From JBFMAI01 sp040755725 (lineage in GTDB: Bacteria; Planctomycetota; Phycisphaerae; UBA1845; Fen-1342), in assembly GCA_040755725.1 (NCBI GenBank), contig JBFMAI010000034.1, forward strand, positions 1 through 64,000: a stretch of DNA of 64,000 bases, given 5' to 3'. Of this stretch, positions 42,163-51,743 are shown piece after piece; position 1 is the stretch's first letter, and each line of letters opens with the position of its first letter. Under the pieces are notes generated by a model. That model ran no database searches, was not told the DNA's origin, and saw nothing but the letters and a program-made list of their open reading frames with translations. The translations under genes and the position numbers were made by a program.

Positions 42163-43418
42163 TCGCGCTGCCCACGCCCGGCCCGCTGTTCAACCCGCTC
42201 CTTGATCGGCCGCCCCTGTCGCCACTGGAGATACTGGCCGGCCCGTTCGGACTGACGGCGTTCCTGCCTCTGGTGCCGTTGATCCTGCTGCTGGCGCGGC
42301 GCCATCGTCGTGCGGCCCTTATGGCCGGCAGCCTGTGTTGGTTGCTGCCGACCGTGGGCGGGCCGACCACCGCGATTCTGCTGGGCGGCCTGGCCGTCGC
42401 GGTAGCGTGGATCGGCGGGCTCGCGGCCCTGCGCCGCCGTGGCACGCTCGGGCCGCGAGCGATGACCGCCCTGGTCTGGCTGGGGCTGCACGCGCTGACC
42501 CTGCCGTTATGGTGGCACGCGCAGCACAACTGGTATCCGTCGCGGATGGCCGTGCTGCACAACGCCGGTTTCTCGTACTTTCTGCTGCGCCTGGTCGGCT
42601 GGGGCGTTGAGCGCGCCCGGCAACCGGCCGCGCCGCTGCGGCTGCTCGACACCGTATGCTGGCTCCTGTACCCGCCGGCGATGCGCCTGGGCCCCGTGCT
42701 CCGGCACCACGAGTTCATGCAGCGGCTCGATGGATGGGACCCGCGCCGGCCGGCCTGGCGCGCGGGCCTGAAGCGGTTCGGCTGGTTCGCGCTCGGCGCG
42801 CTGGGGTTGGGGCTGACGATGACGGGCATGCAGCGGCTCGTGGGTCACGAGGACGCTGACTTCTTCGCTCGACCGCAGGGTTGGGCGACGGGGCAACTGC
42901 TCGCCCTGTTCTATCTCGTGCCGACCCAGGTCTACCTGCTGCTGTGGACGTACAACGAGCTGGCGGTCGCGCTGTCGTTATGGGTTGGACTGCCTGTGGA
43001 CGACAACTTCAATCGACTGCCACTGGCGACCAGCGTGCGCGACTTCTGGCACCGCTGGCACATCACCGTCGGCCGCTGGCTGCGCGACTACATCTACATC
43101 CCCCTGGGCGGCAACCGCCGGCACGTAACGCTGAATGTCGCGGCGGTCTTCGTGTACATCGGCCTGTGGCACGGAGCGAGTTGGTCCTTCCTGGCATGGG
43201 GCCTCACTCAGGCGGCCGCGCTGGCCGTGCAGCGGGCGTGGGACGGGTTGCGACGTAGCTTGGGGTGGACCGGACCGAGTGGACGCGCCTGGGCCTGCCT
43301 GTGCTGGCTACTCACGTTGCACTACCAGGCGGCGACCATCCTCGTGTTCTGTGACTTCGATCACTGCGGGTGGCGTTTCTTCAGCGAACTGGCCGCACGC
43401 CTCGCAGTGGGCTTGTAG
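42159..43418 (+). CDS. MBOAT-family membrane O-acyltransferase
   Basis: 419 residues from GTG 42159, overlapping the L,D-transpeptidase stop. About ten hydrophobic segments are visible. The MBOAT signature lies in the C-terminal half: DFWHRWHITVGRWLRDYIYIPLGGNRR and WHGASWSFLAWG, with the conserved H338. Relatives (DltB, AlgI, PatA) transfer acyl groups to wall or exopolysaccharide substrates on the outer face of the membrane. Next to a transpeptidase, O-acetylation of peptidoglycan or a secreted polymer is a fair guess; the acceptor is unknown. Confidence 0.88.
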   Translation: MIALPTPGPLFNPLLDRPPLSPLEILAGPFGLTAFLPLVPLILLLARRHRRAALMAGSLCWLLPTVGGPTTAILLGGLAVAVAWIGGLAALRRRGTLGPRAMTALVWLGLHALTLPLWWHAQHNWYPSRMAVLHNAGFSYFLLRLVGWGVERARQPAAPLRLLDTVCWLLYPPAMRLGPVLRHHEFMQRLDGWDPRRPAWRAGLKRFGWFALGALGLGLTMTGMQRLVGHEDADFFARPQGWATGQLLALFYLVPTQVYLLLWTYNELAVALSLWVGLPVDDNFNRLPLATSVRDFWHRWHITVGRWLRDYIYIPLGGNRRHVTLNVAAVFVYIGLWHGASWSFLAWGLTQAAALAVQRAWDGLRRSLGWTGPSGRAWACLCWLLTLHYQAATILVFCDFDHCGWRFFSELAARLAVGL

Positions 43419-43454
43419 CTCGGATCCGGGGCCCGGACTCCGGCGCGGACGGCG

Positions 43455-43560
43455 CGCCCCAATCCCTGTCCCCCGACCTTCTCCCCGGTCCCTGCTCCCC
43501 GTTCCCTGTTCCCCGTTCCCCCTTCCCAGCTTCCCATTTGCCGGCGTTGCCCCAGCGGGT
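43455..43560. repeat. Heptamer-like repeat, intergenic copy
   Basis: CCAATCCCTGTCCCC, TCCCCGGTCCCTGCTCCCC and GTTCCCTGTTCCCCGTTCCCC units between the MBOAT gene and the following secreted-protein gene. It shares the GTTCCCC/GTTCCCT heptamer with the recG insertion. Confidence 0.75.
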
Positions 43561-43605
43561 CACCCCGTACGACCCGCTCGGCCGATGAGAGAAGCAGAGA
43601 CACGC

Positions 43606-46422
43606 ATGATTCGCCCGACTCGCGCGACCGGCGGTTTGACTCCCGCGCTCGCGGCCGTGCTGTTTTGCGCCTTGGCCGGGGCCGCAGCACCGCGCGCAAG
43701 GGGCCAGGGGGATGGGACTGCGGTAAATGCCGACCAGCCCGAACTTTACCGCAAGGTCAAGGTCTTCGATTTCGACGAACGGCCGTTGGGGAACTTCGAA
43801 GACACGCCTATGCACTGGCGGCGTCTGGCGGGCCAGGGGCTGCCGGCCTATTCCCAGGGGCGCTTGGACGATTCGTACGGGCACCTCGCCCCCCCGTCGT
43901 TTGTGTTTTCCGTTCAGGGCGGCAGCGTGGCCTACGAGTATGTCCACTCGGATCTGGCAATCTCGCCCAAGTCGGACTATCTGATCGAGGCGTATGTCCG
44001 GGCCGAGGGGCTGGAGTACGCCGCCGCCCTGCTGCTTTGTTACCTCGTGGACCAAGCGGGGCAGCCGATCGCAGGGAGCGAGCGGCTGAGCCGGCCCGTG
44101 AAATCAATGGCCGGGAGCGGTTCCGAACAGACCTGGCAGCGGATCGAGGTCACGTTGCCGGGCGAGTTCCCCACCGCGCACACCCTCCGCTTGCAGCTCT
44201 GGGTGCTGCAAACCTACGTGTATCAACCGCCGGAAGAGGCCGCCGCCGACCCCATTGTGCGGCAGGAGGTCGACGCCCGAGTCTGGTTCGACGACATCAC
44301 CATCATCCGCATGCCCCGCCTGCGGCTGGGCTTCTCGAACCCCGGCGGGATCGTCCGACCCGGCGTCGACGAGTCGTTGCGCGTGGAAGTTCACAACGCC
44401 ACGCTGGCGCCCTTGCGCGCCGTACTGAGCATCCGCGACAATGCCGGCGCCATCCAACACCGCGAGCCTTTCGAGCTGCCGGCCCACGCGACGGAAGAGT
44501 ACCGCGTCGCTGTTCCGCCGCTGGCCCCGGGGATGTACGCAGCCGATGTGGAGTTGTCGAGCGCGGAGCGTGTCCTGGTCCGACGGTCCGTCCGCTTCGC
44601 CGTGCTGCCGGCGCTGTTCAGCACGCCGGCACGATACGCCGACCTGGGTGTGGACCTGGGTCTCTGGACGGAAGGCGACGCGGAGGGGGCCGTCGAATTG
44701 ATCCGCGCGTTGGGTTGCGGAGCCGTCAAGATCGGTTTGACGATGGCGGACGTGGCACAGGACGCGCAGCGCGAGAACCACTTCCGGCAGGCGCGCGCCG
44801 TGGCCCGGCAGTTGGCCGTCGGCGAGGTCAGTGCCACCGGAGTGTTGTTGGCCCCCCCGTCGCTGAGCCGCCCTACGTTTCGATCATCCACCTTCGAGGT
44901 CCTGCTCGGCGAGGGCGGCTGGGCCGAGCGCCTCGGGCCGCTGTTCGCCCACTTCGGCGGGCACCTCACGTCCTGGCAGCTCGGCCAGGAGGCCATCGAA
45001 CTCGCGCGCCCGGGCGGCTGGACGCCGACCGCGGTCGCTCGCGTGCGCGATCGATTGAAGCGGTTCGTCGCGGTGCCGCAACTGGTCATCCCGCGTTCGG
45101 TCCTGGATACGGCCCCGGTTCCCTGGTTGCTGGACGCGGGCAGCGGGGACGTGTTCGGACCGGTTGAGTCCCCGGTGGCGGATCAGGGAGCAAGTGACGA
45201 AGGCACGCAGCCCTACGCCTATTCGTACTGGATTCCCGCCGACCTGCCCGCGCGAGCAATACCGTGGCACCTGGCTTTCTGGCTGGCTGAGGCCGGGGCC
45301 GGCGGGGCGGAGGGGAAACCGGACCCGGCCGGCTCCTCGGCCGCGCGCTGGCTGAGTCTGGGGCTGGACCATCGCCCGGGAATGAACGACGAGAATCGGC
45401 TGGCGGACTTGGCGCGCCGGCTGGTCCTGGCCCGCGCGGTGAACCCCGACCGCGTCTACGTGCCCGCGCCGTTCGAGTTGAGCACGACGGGCGGATCGTG
45501 GCGCTGGCAGCCGACCGAGGAGTACATCCCCGTTCGGACGCTGATGCACGCGTTGTCGGGCACCCGCGCCGTGGCCGCCGTCACGCTCGACGAAGATTCC
45601 GTCGGCGTGCTGTTCCAGGGGGACAACCGACACCGCCTGGTGGCATGGACTTGGGACCAGCGGGCGAACAAGGCCCGCGACCTCTACCTGGGGTCGGCGG
45701 CGGTCGGCCTGGAGCTCGACGGGCAACCCCACCCGCTGGAGCGGGTCGGGCAGCGGGTGCGCGTGCCGCTGGCCTCCGTGCCGCTCATCATCGAGAACGT
45801 CGACGCCGCCCTGCTGTTGCTCCAGGAGTCGTTCGAGGTGTCGCCCGCGTTCATTCAGTTGCACGCCCCGGAGCCGCGCCCGGTGCTCCGGCTGCGCAAC
45901 ACGTACCCCGTGGAGTTGGCCGGCGTCATCGAACTGCGCCCCCCGGCCGACTGGGCCGTCTCGCCCACCCCGCTCCGCGTCCTGCTGCAACCGGGCGAGA
46001 CCCTCGCCCAGGTCCTTGACTTCGTCATCCCGCCGCGCACCATCGCCGCGCCCCGGGTACTCGGGGTCGATTTACACCTGCGGCGCCCCGATCCCGTGGA
46101 CCTGCACTTCGACGTCCGGCTGGAGGTCGGCTTGAACGACGTGGCCATGGACACCACCGTGTGGTGGGAGCACGGTGACCTCCTCGTGGAGCAGTCGATC
46201 CGCAACCTGTCGCCGCGTCCGCTGAGCTTCAACACCTTTTGCCAGCCCCCCCAGCACGCCCAGCTCGAGGGCGTGCTGTTGAACATCCCCCCCGGAGACG
46301 CCCGCACCCGAACCTACCGCATCCCGGCGGCCCGCGCATTGGCCGGCGGCGAACTGTGGATCGGCATCCAGGAGATCGGCGGCCCGCGCACGCTGGACCA
46401 GCTTGTCGCCGTCCCGCCCTGA
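43606..46422 (+). CDS. Large secreted beta-rich protein
   Basis: 938 residues from ATG 43606 (an in-frame ATG at 43585 is possible). A signal peptide (LTPALAAVLFCALAGAAAPRARG) is followed by a carbohydrate-binding-like beta sandwich (residues about 35-220, with FDFDERPLGNFEDTPMHWRRL and VWFDDITIIRMP). A region near 320-600 has an alpha/beta, TIM-barrel-like rhythm (ADLGVDLGLWTEGDAEGAVELIRALGCGAVKIGL), and beta domains close the chain. No clear catalytic residues are visible. It resembles the glycosidase-like protein at 51744 in design, so an extracellular polysaccharide-related role is inferred. Confidence 0.65.
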   Translation: MIRPTRATGGLTPALAAVLFCALAGAAAPRARGQGDGTAVNADQPELYRKVKVFDFDERPLGNFEDTPMHWRRLAGQGLPAYSQGRLDDSYGHLAPPSFVFSVQGGSVAYEYVHSDLAISPKSDYLIEAYVRAEGLEYAAALLLCYLVDQAGQPIAGSERLSRPVKSMAGSGSEQTWQRIEVTLPGEFPTAHTLRLQLWVLQTYVYQPPEEAAADPIVRQEVDARVWFDDITIIRMPRLRLGFSNPGGIVRPGVDESLRVEVHNATLAPLRAVLSIRDNAGAIQHREPFELPAHATEEYRVAVPPLAPGMYAADVELSSAERVLVRRSVRFAVLPALFSTPARYADLGVDLGLWTEGDAEGAVELIRALGCGAVKIGLTMADVAQDAQRENHFRQARAVARQLAVGEVSATGVLLAPPSLSRPTFRSSTFEVLLGEGGWAERLGPLFAHFGGHLTSWQLGQEAIELARPGGWTPTAVARVRDRLKRFVAVPQLVIPRSVLDTAPVPWLLDAGSGDVFGPVESPVADQGASDEGTQPYAYSYWIPADLPARAIPWHLAFWLAEAGAGGAEGKPDPAGSSAARWLSLGLDHRPGMNDENRLADLARRLVLARAVNPDRVYVPAPFELSTTGGSWRWQPTEEYIPVRTLMHALSGTRAVAAVTLDEDSVGVLFQGDNRHRLVAWTWDQRANKARDLYLGSAAVGLELDGQPHPLERVGQRVRVPLASVPLIIENVDAALLLLQESFEVSPAFIQLHAPEPRPVLRLRNTYPVELAGVIELRPPADWAVSPTPLRVLLQPGETLAQVLDFVIPPRTIAAPRVLGVDLHLRRPDPVDLHFDVRLEVGLNDVAMDTTVWWEHGDLLVEQSIRNLSPRPLSFNTFCQPPQHAQLEGVLLNIPPGDARTRTYRIPAARALAGGELWIGIQEIGGPRTLDQLVAVPP

Positions 46423-46525
46423 GACGACAATGGGTTAGAGCACGAGCGCGGGCCGGGTGGGAGCCGGGCCCGGACGCGGTTCGTGCCGTGACCGCGCGGT
46501 GACGACGCGCGGTGAGGACGTGGTC

Positions 46526-47941
46526 GTGACGACGGGTCCGGATTCCAACACCGCGGACGAACGGCCCGGGCAGCCGGAGGCGGCCGGCACCGGCACGACG
46601 GGGCCGCGGCCCCGCGTGATCCGCTACGGGGCGATGGGGTATGTGGGGGAGTTCGCGGACAAGCCGGGGCTGGTGATCGGATGCGGGCGCAAGGTGGTGG
46701 TGCAAACCGAACGGGGCATCGAGCTGGGCGAACCGCTCGGCATCCCCTGCTCGGATGGGGCGTGCGAACTCCGCGTGCCGCGCAGACCGCTGGACACGTA
46801 TGTGACCAACAGCGGGACGGAGTTCTGCCAGCCGCGGGCGGGACGGATCCTGCGCGTGGCCACCGACGCCGACGTCAGTGAGCACCGTCACCTGAACGCG
46901 CACGTGGTGGAGGACATCGAGCAATGTTCCGGCCTGATCGAGGAACTCGGGCTGGACATGAAGATCATCACGGCGGAGCACCTGCTGGGGGGTGAGCGGA
47001 TCATTTTCTATTTCCGCTCGCCGTCGCGCGTGGATTTTCGCCAACTCGTCAAGAACCTGGCCCACCGCTACCGGACGCGGATTGAGATGCGGCAGGTGGG
47101 CGCGCGGGACGAGGCGCGCCTGGTCGCCGACTACGAAGTGTGCGGCCGGGAGTGTTGCTGCCGCGGTTTTCTCAAGAAGCTGCGGCCGGTCAACATGAAG
47201 ATGGCCAAGCTCCAGAAATCGACGCTCGACCCCAGCAAGGTCTCGGGGCGTTGCGGACGGCTGCGCTGCTGCCTGCGCTACGAGCACTGCGGCTACGAGG
47301 AACTGGCCAAGCACCTGCCACGCGTCGGCAGCCGCGTCCGCATCGACGCGGGCCCGGCCACCGTGCTCGACCGCCAGGTGCTCACGCAATTGGTGCTGTT
47401 GCGCACGGATGACCACCAGCAGGTCGCCGTGCCGCTGGACGAGATTCGTGAGTTCAATCTGCCGCCCGCGCCGCCCCAGCCCGCCCAGTCGGCAGCGCCC
47501 GCCCCGCGGTCGCCGGCGGCCAGGGCCGCAGTTGAAACGCCGACACCGCAGGAATCCGTACGCCCCGAGCCCGAGCAACCCGGCGAGCGGCGACGACGGC
47601 CGCGCCGTCGAGGCCGTGGGCGCCCAGCCGAACTCGCACGCCCCGGAGAAGAACGGGCGGAGACGTCGCCGCCCGCAGTGGGGCCGGAGACGCCGGTGGG
47701 CGATGCGCCCGGCACGCGCTTCGTGGCCGAGCCTCCCCCCGCGGTAGAAGCGCCCGACACGACCTCGCGCACCGAGGTTCCGCCCGGCCCGCCGCTGCCG
47801 GCCGCGGATGCAACAGCTCGCGAGCGGCCCGATGCCACCGGCCGGCGGCGACGACGCGGCCGACGGCGGCGGGCGCGACGCGCCCATGATCGCCCCGGGC
47901 CCGACGCCGGCCCGGATTCTGGCGGCGACCCGGCGTCGTAG
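46526..47941 (+). CDS. PSP1-domain (RicT/YaaT-like) protein
   Basis: About 471 residues. I chose GTG 46526 with GGTGAGG upstream; other in-frame GTGs lie at 46457 and 46520. The PSP1 core covers residues about 30-290: YGAMGYVGEFADKPGL, IITAEHLLGGERIIFYFRSPSRVDFRQLVKNLAHRYRTRIEMRQVGARDEARL, then the cysteine-rich CGRECCCRGFLKKLRPVNMKMAK and SGRCGRLRCCLRYE. The Bacillus relative RicT forms a cysteine-dependent complex affecting RNA processing. The last 180 residues are proline/arginine-rich, ending in basic RRRR-type repeats, an addition not usual in the family and suggestive of RNA or ribosome binding. Confidence 0.85.
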   Translation: MTTGPDSNTADERPGQPEAAGTGTTGPRPRVIRYGAMGYVGEFADKPGLVIGCGRKVVVQTERGIELGEPLGIPCSDGACELRVPRRPLDTYVTNSGTEFCQPRAGRILRVATDADVSEHRHLNAHVVEDIEQCSGLIEELGLDMKIITAEHLLGGERIIFYFRSPSRVDFRQLVKNLAHRYRTRIEMRQVGARDEARLVADYEVCGRECCCRGFLKKLRPVNMKMAKLQKSTLDPSKVSGRCGRLRCCLRYEHCGYEELAKHLPRVGSRVRIDAGPATVLDRQVLTQLVLLRTDDHQQVAVPLDEIREFNLPPAPPQPAQSAAPAPRSPAARAAVETPTPQESVRPEPEQPGERRRRPRRRGRGRPAELARPGEERAETSPPAVGPETPVGDAPGTRFVAEPPPAVEAPDTTSRTEVPPGPPLPAADATARERPDATGRRRRRGRRRRARRAHDRPGPDAGPDSGGDPAS

Positions 47942-47968
47942 CCGGCAAGTGGATCGACGGATACCCGA

Positions 47969-48400
47969 ATGCCCATGGACATGGAGTTGGCCGAGAAGTT
48001 CGAGGACGCGGTTCGCCGCGACGGTCGTTATCCGCCGGAGGCCTACGAGTTTCTGCACCGCGGCCTGGAGCTGGCAACGCGAATGAAGCATGGAGCGCCG
48101 CCCGCCGGCAGCACGGCGTCGCTGCAGCGGCACGTCACCGGGCAGGAGTTGTGCGACGCGCTGCGGGTGCTCGCGATTCGTCAATGGGGGCCGCTGGCGC
48201 GGGAGGTGCTCCGACGGTGGAACATTCACCGCACGCGGGACTTCGGCCAGATGGTCTACCTGATGATCGACGTGGGGCTGATGGGCAAGCAGGATTCCGA
48301 CGAGATCAGCGATTTCGACGACGTGTACGACTTCGCGGTCGCGTTCGGAGGGTATGAGATCCCTCTGGACCAGGTCCCGCTGGAAGGCGACGCCGAGTGA
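47969..48400 (+). CDS. Minf_1886-family protein
   Basis: 143 residues. The sequence MPMDMELAEKFEDAVRRDGRYPPEAYEFLHRGL, GQELCDALRVLAIRQWGPLAREVLRRWNIHRTRDFGQMVYLMI and the acidic C-terminus are characteristic of a small family restricted mainly to Planctomycetes and Verrucomicrobia. It has no assigned activity. It follows the PSP1 gene by 27 bases, and its stop overlaps the start of the AI-2E permease gene, so the three probably form an operon. The strongest lineage marker in the window. Confidence 0.85.
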   Translation: MPMDMELAEKFEDAVRRDGRYPPEAYEFLHRGLELATRMKHGAPPAGSTASLQRHVTGQELCDALRVLAIRQWGPLAREVLRRWNIHRTRDFGQMVYLMIDVGLMGKQDSDEISDFDDVYDFAVAFGGYEIPLDQVPLEGDAE

Positions 48401-49656
48401 TGGAGCACTACCTGCCCTCACTTTCCGAGCCGGCGCGCCGTTGGCTGCGGCTGGCCGGATTGCTGGCGGCGCTGGCGGCGCTGTGCTGGTTGGCGTACGC
48501 GCTGCGCGCCGCGTTCACGCCGCTCCTCGCCGCCGCCGCCGTCGCCTACGTCCTGAACCCCGTGGTGACATGGATCGAGCGCACGCGGCGGGCGCAGCGG
48601 CTGAGCATCGTAATCGTGGTCTTTGCGGGCTTCGCCGCGGTCGTCCTGGGCGGGGGGCTGTGCATCGGCAGCCGGACGGTCGCGCAACTGTCCGACATGC
48701 AGGAGCGCTTCCCCCGCTATGTGCAGGCCCTCGGCCAGTGGGCGGAAGTCATCCAGCCGCACCTCCGCGGCACGTCTCAACCGGCTGCGGCCGAGGCCAC
48801 CGCGGTTGCGGCTTCTCAGCCCGCGGCGGTCCCGGCCGCCCCCTGGTGGCCCGCTGTGGCCCCGCTGGTCGAGCAGCATGGCATCGGCGTGGCGCGCGCA
48901 GCGCTCGGGTACCTCAGCCGGGTGGCGTCGAATGCGCTGGCGCTCGTGTCGCTCTTCGTGCTCGTGCCCGTGTTCACTTTCTACTTCCTGTGGCGATTCA
49001 ACGAGGGCGTCCGGGCCATCCGTGACCACCTGCCCCTGGCCCAGCGCGACGCGATTGTGTCGGCGGTGAGCACGATCGACGCGGCGATGGCCAACTTCTT
49101 TCGCGGCCGGCTCCTCGTCTGCCTCGCTGTCGCCGCTCTGACCGGCCTGGGGTGGACCGCAGTCGGCGTGCCGTTCGGACTCCCGCTGGGCTTGGTCGCC
49201 GGCGCCCTGAACCTGGTCCCCTTCTTGTCCTTGCTGGTGTTGCCGGTGGCCTTGTTGGCGGCGTACCTCGGCGCCATGGACGCCGCCGTGCCCTGGCTGA
49301 CGCCGGTGCTACTGACCATGGGCGTCTACATGGCGGTGCAGGCGCTGGAGTCGTTCCTGCTCAGCCCCTGGATCGAAGGGAAGTCCTCCGGCTTGCACCC
49401 CTTGCTGATCGTCGTCGCTCTGCTCATCGGGGCGGAACTCGCCGGGCTGCTCGGGCTGTTGCTCGCCATCCCCGTCGCCAGTAGCCTGAAAACGCTCGCG
49501 ACCCGGCTCGTGCTGCCGGAGATCCGCCGTCTCGCCGGCCGGCCGCTGACGACGACGGCCTATCCAGCGCCGGGCACGACGGACGTGGCGGCCCCACCGT
49601 CCGCTCCAACGCCTGCGGCGACGCCCCCGGCGGCCAAGGATGAAGTAGCCCGATGA
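48400..49656 (+). CDS. AI-2E family transporter (PerM-like)
   Basis: 418 residues from ATG 48400, sharing a base with the stop of the upstream gene. Seven to eight transmembrane segments are visible: two pairs at the N-terminus, then several between residues about 170 and 360. Family features include AAAAVAYVLNPVVTWIERTRRAQRLS, FFRGRLLVCLAVAALTGLGWTAVG, and SPWIEGKSSGLHPLLIVVALLIGAELAGLLGLLLAIPVA. The physiological substrate of the family is unsettled. A proline/alanine-rich C-terminal tail (APGTTDVAAPPSAPTPAATPP) is lineage-typical. Confidence 0.87.
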   Translation: MEHYLPSLSEPARRWLRLAGLLAALAALCWLAYALRAAFTPLLAAAAVAYVLNPVVTWIERTRRAQRLSIVIVVFAGFAAVVLGGGLCIGSRTVAQLSDMQERFPRYVQALGQWAEVIQPHLRGTSQPAAAEATAVAASQPAAVPAAPWWPAVAPLVEQHGIGVARAALGYLSRVASNALALVSLFVLVPVFTFYFLWRFNEGVRAIRDHLPLAQRDAIVSAVSTIDAAMANFFRGRLLVCLAVAALTGLGWTAVGVPFGLPLGLVAGALNLVPFLSLLVLPVALLAAYLGAMDAAVPWLTPVLLTMGVYMAVQALESFLLSPWIEGKSSGLHPLLIVVALLIGAELAGLLGLLLAIPVASSLKTLATRLVLPEIRRLAGRPLTTTAYPAPGTTDVAAPPSAPTPAATPPAAKDEVAR

Positions 49657-49814
49657 ACGCTGCCGAAAACGATAACAAGGCCGCACCTCCGCCGGACGTC
49701 CCGTTGGGAACACACCCGCGCCGCGCGGCCTGGCCGTTGGTCGCCCTCATCGTCTTGTACGCCCTAGGTTTCGCCGCGCTGGTCTGGCTGACCTACCGGT
49801 ATCCGATCCACTGA
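49653..49814 (+). CDS. Small single-pass membrane protein
   Basis: 53 residues; ATG 49653 overlaps the AI-2E stop (ATGA). A polar N-terminus (NAAENDNKAAPPPD) is followed by one transmembrane helix (AAWPLVALIVLYALGFAALVW) and a short YRYPIH end. Translational coupling suggests it is an accessory of the permease. No family is recognised. Confidence 0.7.
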   Translation: MNAAENDNKAAPPPDVPLGTHPRRAAWPLVALIVLYALGFAALVWLTYRYPIH

Positions 49815-49844
49815 CGGCTGATCGTTCCGATTCGGACCTGACGT

Positions 49845-51683
49845 ATGGACTCCTCAGCCCAGGTCGGCTCGCTGGCCTTCGCCGACGACGCCCCACCCGC
49901 CCCGCTCGACCCCAGCGTGTGGGCGCGCAACTTGGCAGCCATCGGCGCGGAGGACACTCGCCTCGCGGCCGAGCTTCAAAACGTGAGTCTGCCCGAGACT
50001 TGGCGCCCTGTGCTGGGGCTGGATGGCTTTGCCACCTGGCGCCTGGAGCCTCCGGGACAGCCGCCCCAGTGGCTCGGTCTCACTGCGGCCCCCCTGACGC
50101 GCGCCGGCGGCCTCCTCGCCCGCGCCGAGTTCGCGCCCCTCAACTACGCGCTGCCCACCGCGGCCGCCGGGGCCGAGTTGCACATCCTGCTGCAACGCCT
50201 GCCCGCCCTCCTGGCCATCTATGTCTTTGAAGCTGACATCCGCACGCTGGCGGCCGTGTTGCGGCTGCACGACGTGAGCCAAGCCGTGACGCGCGGACGC
50301 TGCATTTTCGTCGCCCCCGGCCGCGAACTGGAAGCCGTAGGGCACACGCTCTCGACCCACCCCGGCTTGCTGCCCCCGGCCGAGATCCTCCTGCCCGATC
50401 TCGTCTCCTCCGCGCGACAGGACGAGCTGCGCCGCATCGGTGAGGAGCTGCACCGCCGGTGTGAGCGGCAGCGCACCGACGACATGAAACGCTCGCAGGC
50501 GGTGCTCGCCACGCTGCCGGCCACACCGTCGGCCACGCCGCGGCTAGCCATCCTGTCCCTCACCGGCTCGCCGACCGCCGCGGCCGCCGCCGAATCGATC
50601 CGCCACGCGGCGGCTGCGCTCGGATGGACCGCCGCGGCCCTCACGGTCACCGAGCCGCGCCACATGCACCCGCTGCTTCACGTGCGGCGACTGGCGGAAT
50701 TCCAGCCCGACCTGCTGCTATGCGTCAATCACGGGCCGGCGCGGCTGCCGGCGGCGGCGCGCGCCACGACGTGCGTGTGGGTCCACGACGAGACGGCGTT
50801 GCCCGCGTCCAACGAGGCCCACCCCGCCCGCTATCTGGCGGCCACGCCGCGCGTCGTCGCGGCGCTGGAGTCCGCCGGCGTCGCGCCGCCCGCGATTCTG
50901 CCTTGGTACTGGGCCTGCGAGGCCGACAGCGCCGCGGACGATTCCGCGGCGGGGGACGATGTGTTGCTCGTGGCCGACCTGCCGGACACGCGACCGGAGA
51001 ACTGCGGAATCGCGGCACTCACCCACCGGCAGCTTTGGGAACGAATCCGCCAACTCCTGGTCCGGGGGTGGCAGACGCCACGCATCCTGCGGCCCGACCT
51101 CCTGCTGACGCAGGCCCAGCGGGAGACGGGCGTGGAGTTGGAGGACGCCCTGCTGCGCGACACCGTCCTGCAATTGGTCGAGCGCGTGCTGAGCGGGGCC
51201 GTGGTGGCCGAGCAAGTCGCCCGCGCGCTGGTGGAGGACGCGGGTTGCCTGCTCGTACTCGGACGCGGGTGGGACCGGGCGGGCCTCGCGGGCGTCCGCT
51301 GCGTTGGAGGTCACCTGGGCGATTGGCCCGCGGGGGCGGCGCGTCCCCGGCCACGGCTGTGCGTCTTGGCCGGCCACCGCGACCCGCTGCACCCGGTCCT
51401 GGTCCAAGTCGCCGCCCGGGGTTGGCCGCTCGCCGTCCATCGTCCGGGCGGCGCCTCGCTGACCGAAGCGCTCGGCGGGGTCCTGCGACCGGATGAGCAC
51501 TTCGAGCCGTTCACCGACGTAGGGGAGTTGCGGCGGGCCCTAAAATTGCTGCGCGGGACCTCGCCCGCGGCCAAGACGCGCGCCGCGCGGGCCCGCCAAC
51601 ACGTGGTTGCAAACCACTCGTTTTCGCGTCGCTTGGAGACTCTCCTACAGGCCCTGCGGGACGCCCGCACGGCCCCCGAATAG
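49845..51683 (+). CDS. CgeB-like glycosyltransferase with N-terminal accessory region
   Basis: 612 residues from ATG 49845. Residues about 40-220 (VSLPETWRPVLGLDGFATWRL, LLAIYVFEADIRTLAAVLRLHDVS) resemble the N-terminal part of motility-accessory/DUF115-type proteins. From about 225 a GT-B-like glycosyltransferase reads LAILSLTGSPTAAAAAESIRHAA and PDLLLCVNHG, ending with the CgeB-like LAVHRPGGASLTEALGGVL, EHFEPFTDVGELRRAL and VVANHSFSRRLETLLQ. It probably adds sugars to a surface polymer or protein; donor and acceptor are unknown. It lies 30 bases after the small membrane protein. Confidence 0.7.
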   Translation: MDSSAQVGSLAFADDAPPAPLDPSVWARNLAAIGAEDTRLAAELQNVSLPETWRPVLGLDGFATWRLEPPGQPPQWLGLTAAPLTRAGGLLARAEFAPLNYALPTAAAGAELHILLQRLPALLAIYVFEADIRTLAAVLRLHDVSQAVTRGRCIFVAPGRELEAVGHTLSTHPGLLPPAEILLPDLVSSARQDELRRIGEELHRRCERQRTDDMKRSQAVLATLPATPSATPRLAILSLTGSPTAAAAAESIRHAAAALGWTAAALTVTEPRHMHPLLHVRRLAEFQPDLLLCVNHGPARLPAAARATTCVWVHDETALPASNEAHPARYLAATPRVVAALESAGVAPPAILPWYWACEADSAADDSAAGDDVLLVADLPDTRPENCGIAALTHRQLWERIRQLLVRGWQTPRILRPDLLLTQAQRETGVELEDALLRDTVLQLVERVLSGAVVAEQVARALVEDAGCLLVLGRGWDRAGLAGVRCVGGHLGDWPAGAARPRPRLCVLAGHRDPLHPVLVQVAARGWPLAVHRPGGASLTEALGGVLRPDEHFEPFTDVGELRRALKLLRGTSPAAKTRAARARQHVVANHSFSRRLETLLQALRDARTAPE

Positions 51684-51743
51684 GCCGAGACTTCGCCGGC
51701 CGGGCGGAGCGCAGCGGCTACACGGACGGCGGCGGAACAACAA

